In this document: piece after piece, positions 43,450 to 44,612 of the stretch
How the letters are laid out: every line of letters begins with the position of its first letter
Position numbering within the stretch: position 1 is the first letter of the stretch
NCBI GenBank assembly: GCA_002309695.1
Contig: DBXV01000004.1
Coordinates: 139,775 to 184,386 of the forward strand
Origin: Myxococcales bacterium UBA1203
GTDB taxonomy: Bacteria; Myxococcota; Myxococcia; Myxococcales; UBA5297
Direction: 5' to 3'
Length of the DNA stretch: 44,612 bases
The notes under the pieces: model-generated
Database searches by the model: none
Seen by the model: the letters and a program-made list of their open reading frames with translations, nothing else
What the model was told of the DNA's origin: nothing
Made by a program: the position numbers and the translations under genes

Positions 43450-44280
43450 ATGAGCATCCTCCAATCCATCATTCTCGGATTCATCCAGGGGCTGACCGAA
43501 TTCCTGCCCATCAGTTCGAGCGCCCACCTTCGCGTCTTCCCCGCCCTGTTCGGCTGGAAAGATCCGGGCTCCGCCTTTTCGGCCATCATCCAAATCGGAA
43601 CGACGCTGGCCGTCATCGCCTACTTCGCCAAAGACCTGTGGAACATAGCCAGGGACTGCCTTCTGGGGCTGGTTCACCGAAAGCCCTTTGAAACGCAGAA
43701 TGCCAGGCTGGGCTGGTTCATCGTCGTGGGCACTGTTCCTATCGGCGTCGCAGGTCTGACGCTCAAAGATTTCATCGAAGGTCCGTTCCGTTCGCTCTAC
43801 GTGGTCGCCGGTGCCCTCATCGCGCTGGCAGGCCTGCTGCTCTGGGCCGAAAAAAAAGCAGCCCATGACAGGCAGGTGGAGTCTCTGACTTGGCGGGACG
43901 CGCTCATCATTGGTCTGGCCCAGGCATGCGCCCTTATCCCTGGCGCTTCCAGGTCCGGTGTGACCCTGACCGCCGGACTTTTTTCCGGTCTGACCCGTGA
44001 GGCAGCAGCCCGCTATTCATTCCTGCTGTCCATACCCGCCACACTGGCCGCCGGACTTTTTGAGCTGCGCCATGTCTTCGGAGAAGGCGCCTCTCTTGAA
44101 GTGACCCCCATCGCCATCGGCACACTCTCATCTTTTGTGTTCGGTCTGGCGGCTATCGCGTGGATGCTGAAATTTCTGCGCACTCATACGACAAAGGCAT
44201 TCATCACCTACCGTATCATCCTAGGCATTCTCATCATCGTCCTCGTCTCCACAGGCGTTATTCCCGCTTTGGATGCCTAG
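43450..44280 (+). CDS. uppP: Undecaprenyl-diphosphatase UppP (BacA)
   Basis: 276 residues, the family's usual length, with about eight membrane segments. Both signature motifs are present: GFIQGLTEFLPISSSAHL (about 10-27) and LIPGASRSGVTLTAGLFSG (about 161-179), which carry the catalytic Glu and the Arg/Ser residues. It dephosphorylates undecaprenyl pyrophosphate in the membrane to recycle the lipid carrier for peptidoglycan and other glycans, and confers bacitracin tolerance. The start MSILQSIILGFIQGLTEF is the standard N-terminus. Predicted leaderless mRNA. The gene is preceded by the TatT-like lipoprotein and followed by about 290 bp without a gene. Confidence 0.96.
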   Translation: MSILQSIILGFIQGLTEFLPISSSAHLRVFPALFGWKDPGSAFSAIIQIGTTLAVIAYFAKDLWNIARDCLLGLVHRKPFETQNARLGWFIVVGTVPIGVAGLTLKDFIEGPFRSLYVVAGALIALAGLLLWAEKKAAHDRQVESLTWRDALIIGLAQACALIPGASRSGVTLTAGLFSGLTREAAARYSFLLSIPATLAAGLFELRHVFGEGASLEVTPIAIGTLSSFVFGLAAIAWMLKFLRTHTTKAFITYRIILGILIIVLVSTGVIPALDA

Positions 44281-44354
44281 GCCGTGCGCCCCGAAGACGT
44301 ACTGATGATGGGCTCGCAGCGTCGGCAAATCTCCACGAACCGCCGCTTTGTGCT

Positions 44355-44383
44355 TTGTTCAATCAGCAGACTTGTTGTAGGCT
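44355..44383 (+). promoter_or_regulatory. Candidate promoter of the gene at the right edge
   Basis: -35 TTGTTC (44355-44360), 17-nt spacer, -10 TAGGCT (44378-44383), then TTCGAG and TTTTTT. The discriminator is less G/C-rich than in the other examples. Leader about 180 nt. Apart from this, 44281-44570 shows no gene. Confidence 0.4.
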
Positions 44384-44570
44384 TTCGAGTTTTTTGCCGC
44401 AGCGCTTTCTTGGCATGAAATCCGCAACACATCCCGCTCGCTTCACGCATCGATGCGTTGCCGTTTTGAGAAGCAACGGTTCGCAAGAACCAACGTCAGA
44501 CGAAGTTCCGCGCCTTTTCCGAAGTTCGGAACAAGGCATTCATCCACCCCCAACAACAGGGATCACCAAA

Positions 44571-44612
44571 TGAAATCTCAGCGTTCCCCTTTCTGGCGCA
44601 TGTGTGTGGCAG
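44571..44612 (+). CDS. Start of a gene running off the right edge
   Basis: The first 14 codons read MKSQRSPFWRMCVA, with AGGGATCACCAA before the ATG. The basic start suggests a signal peptide. Nothing more can be said. Confidence 0.5.

Noticed and set aside
44277..44486. 69-codon minus-strand frame after uppP
   Set aside because: No domain, no clear promoter or ribosome-binding site; overlaps the candidate promoter of the next plus-strand gene.

Overview
The window is a high-GC bacterial chromosome segment. It carries many Ala- or Asp-Ala-Gly-rich lipoproteins (repeats of the DAG type next to the lipidated Cys), several formylglycine-generating-enzyme-fold lipoproteins, a paired-Cys small lipoprotein and a myxobacterial-type GCG-motif domain. 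This suggests a Myxococcota/Bradymonadia-like (former Deltaproteobacteria) organism. The large 2-hydroxyacyl-CoA-dehydratase-activase protein suggests an anaerobic or microaerobic lifestyle. The lineage is an inference from style and content; no rRNA or marker search was possible. No phage, transposase or CRISPR array is visible.

Layout. 1-3042 (minus): a TPM-domain membrane protein and a duplicated Tim44/zinc-ribbon protein form an operon, followed by an FGE-fold lipoprotein cut by the left edge. 3642-5549 (plus): DEAD-box RNA helicase with a long leader. 5718-6674 (minus): an AT-rich FGE-fold lipoprotein. 6975-11357: giant activase. 11458-17968: zinc-ribbon membrane protein, Na/Pi symporter, SAF-domain protein, YhaM-like exonuclease, outer-membrane barrel. 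18124-23522: TPR lipoprotein, then an operon of miaB, vanZ-like, gamma carbonic anhydrase, cyclic-nucleotide-binding protein and a lipoprotein. 23612-24281: tRNA-Val and pncC/cinA-type amidase. 24339-29475 (minus): lipoprotein with a duplicated domain, TldD, TldE, FtsX. 29624-32599 (minus): ettA and two lipoproteins. 32707-37911 (minus): a MacA, MacB-ATPase, MacB-permease, TolC efflux operon. 38386-44280: TerB-like protein, deoxyhypusine-synthase-like enzyme, PfkB kinase, an AT-rich region with DnaA-box-like sites, NIF3, a TPR/TatT-like lipoprotein and uppP. A new gene starts at 44571.

Most genes serve housekeeping and the cell envelope: RNA decay and translation (helicase, YhaM, MiaB, EttA, tRNA), undecaprenyl recycling, phosphate uptake, tripartite efflux and lipoproteins.

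The strongest unexpected signals are regulatory. About a dozen start regions share one core promoter form: TTGnnn, 16-18 nt, TAnnnG-like -10, then 7-9 bases almost purely G/C. In many this is followed at once by a run of T; in three others it is followed at once by the ATG, giving predicted leaderless mRNAs. In at least five genes a Rho-independent-type terminator lies between this promoter and the start codon, which looks like widespread conditional premature termination or leader-derived small RNAs. A second unusual feature is a TldD protease with a Tat-type lipoprotein signal beside a TldE that has no signal.
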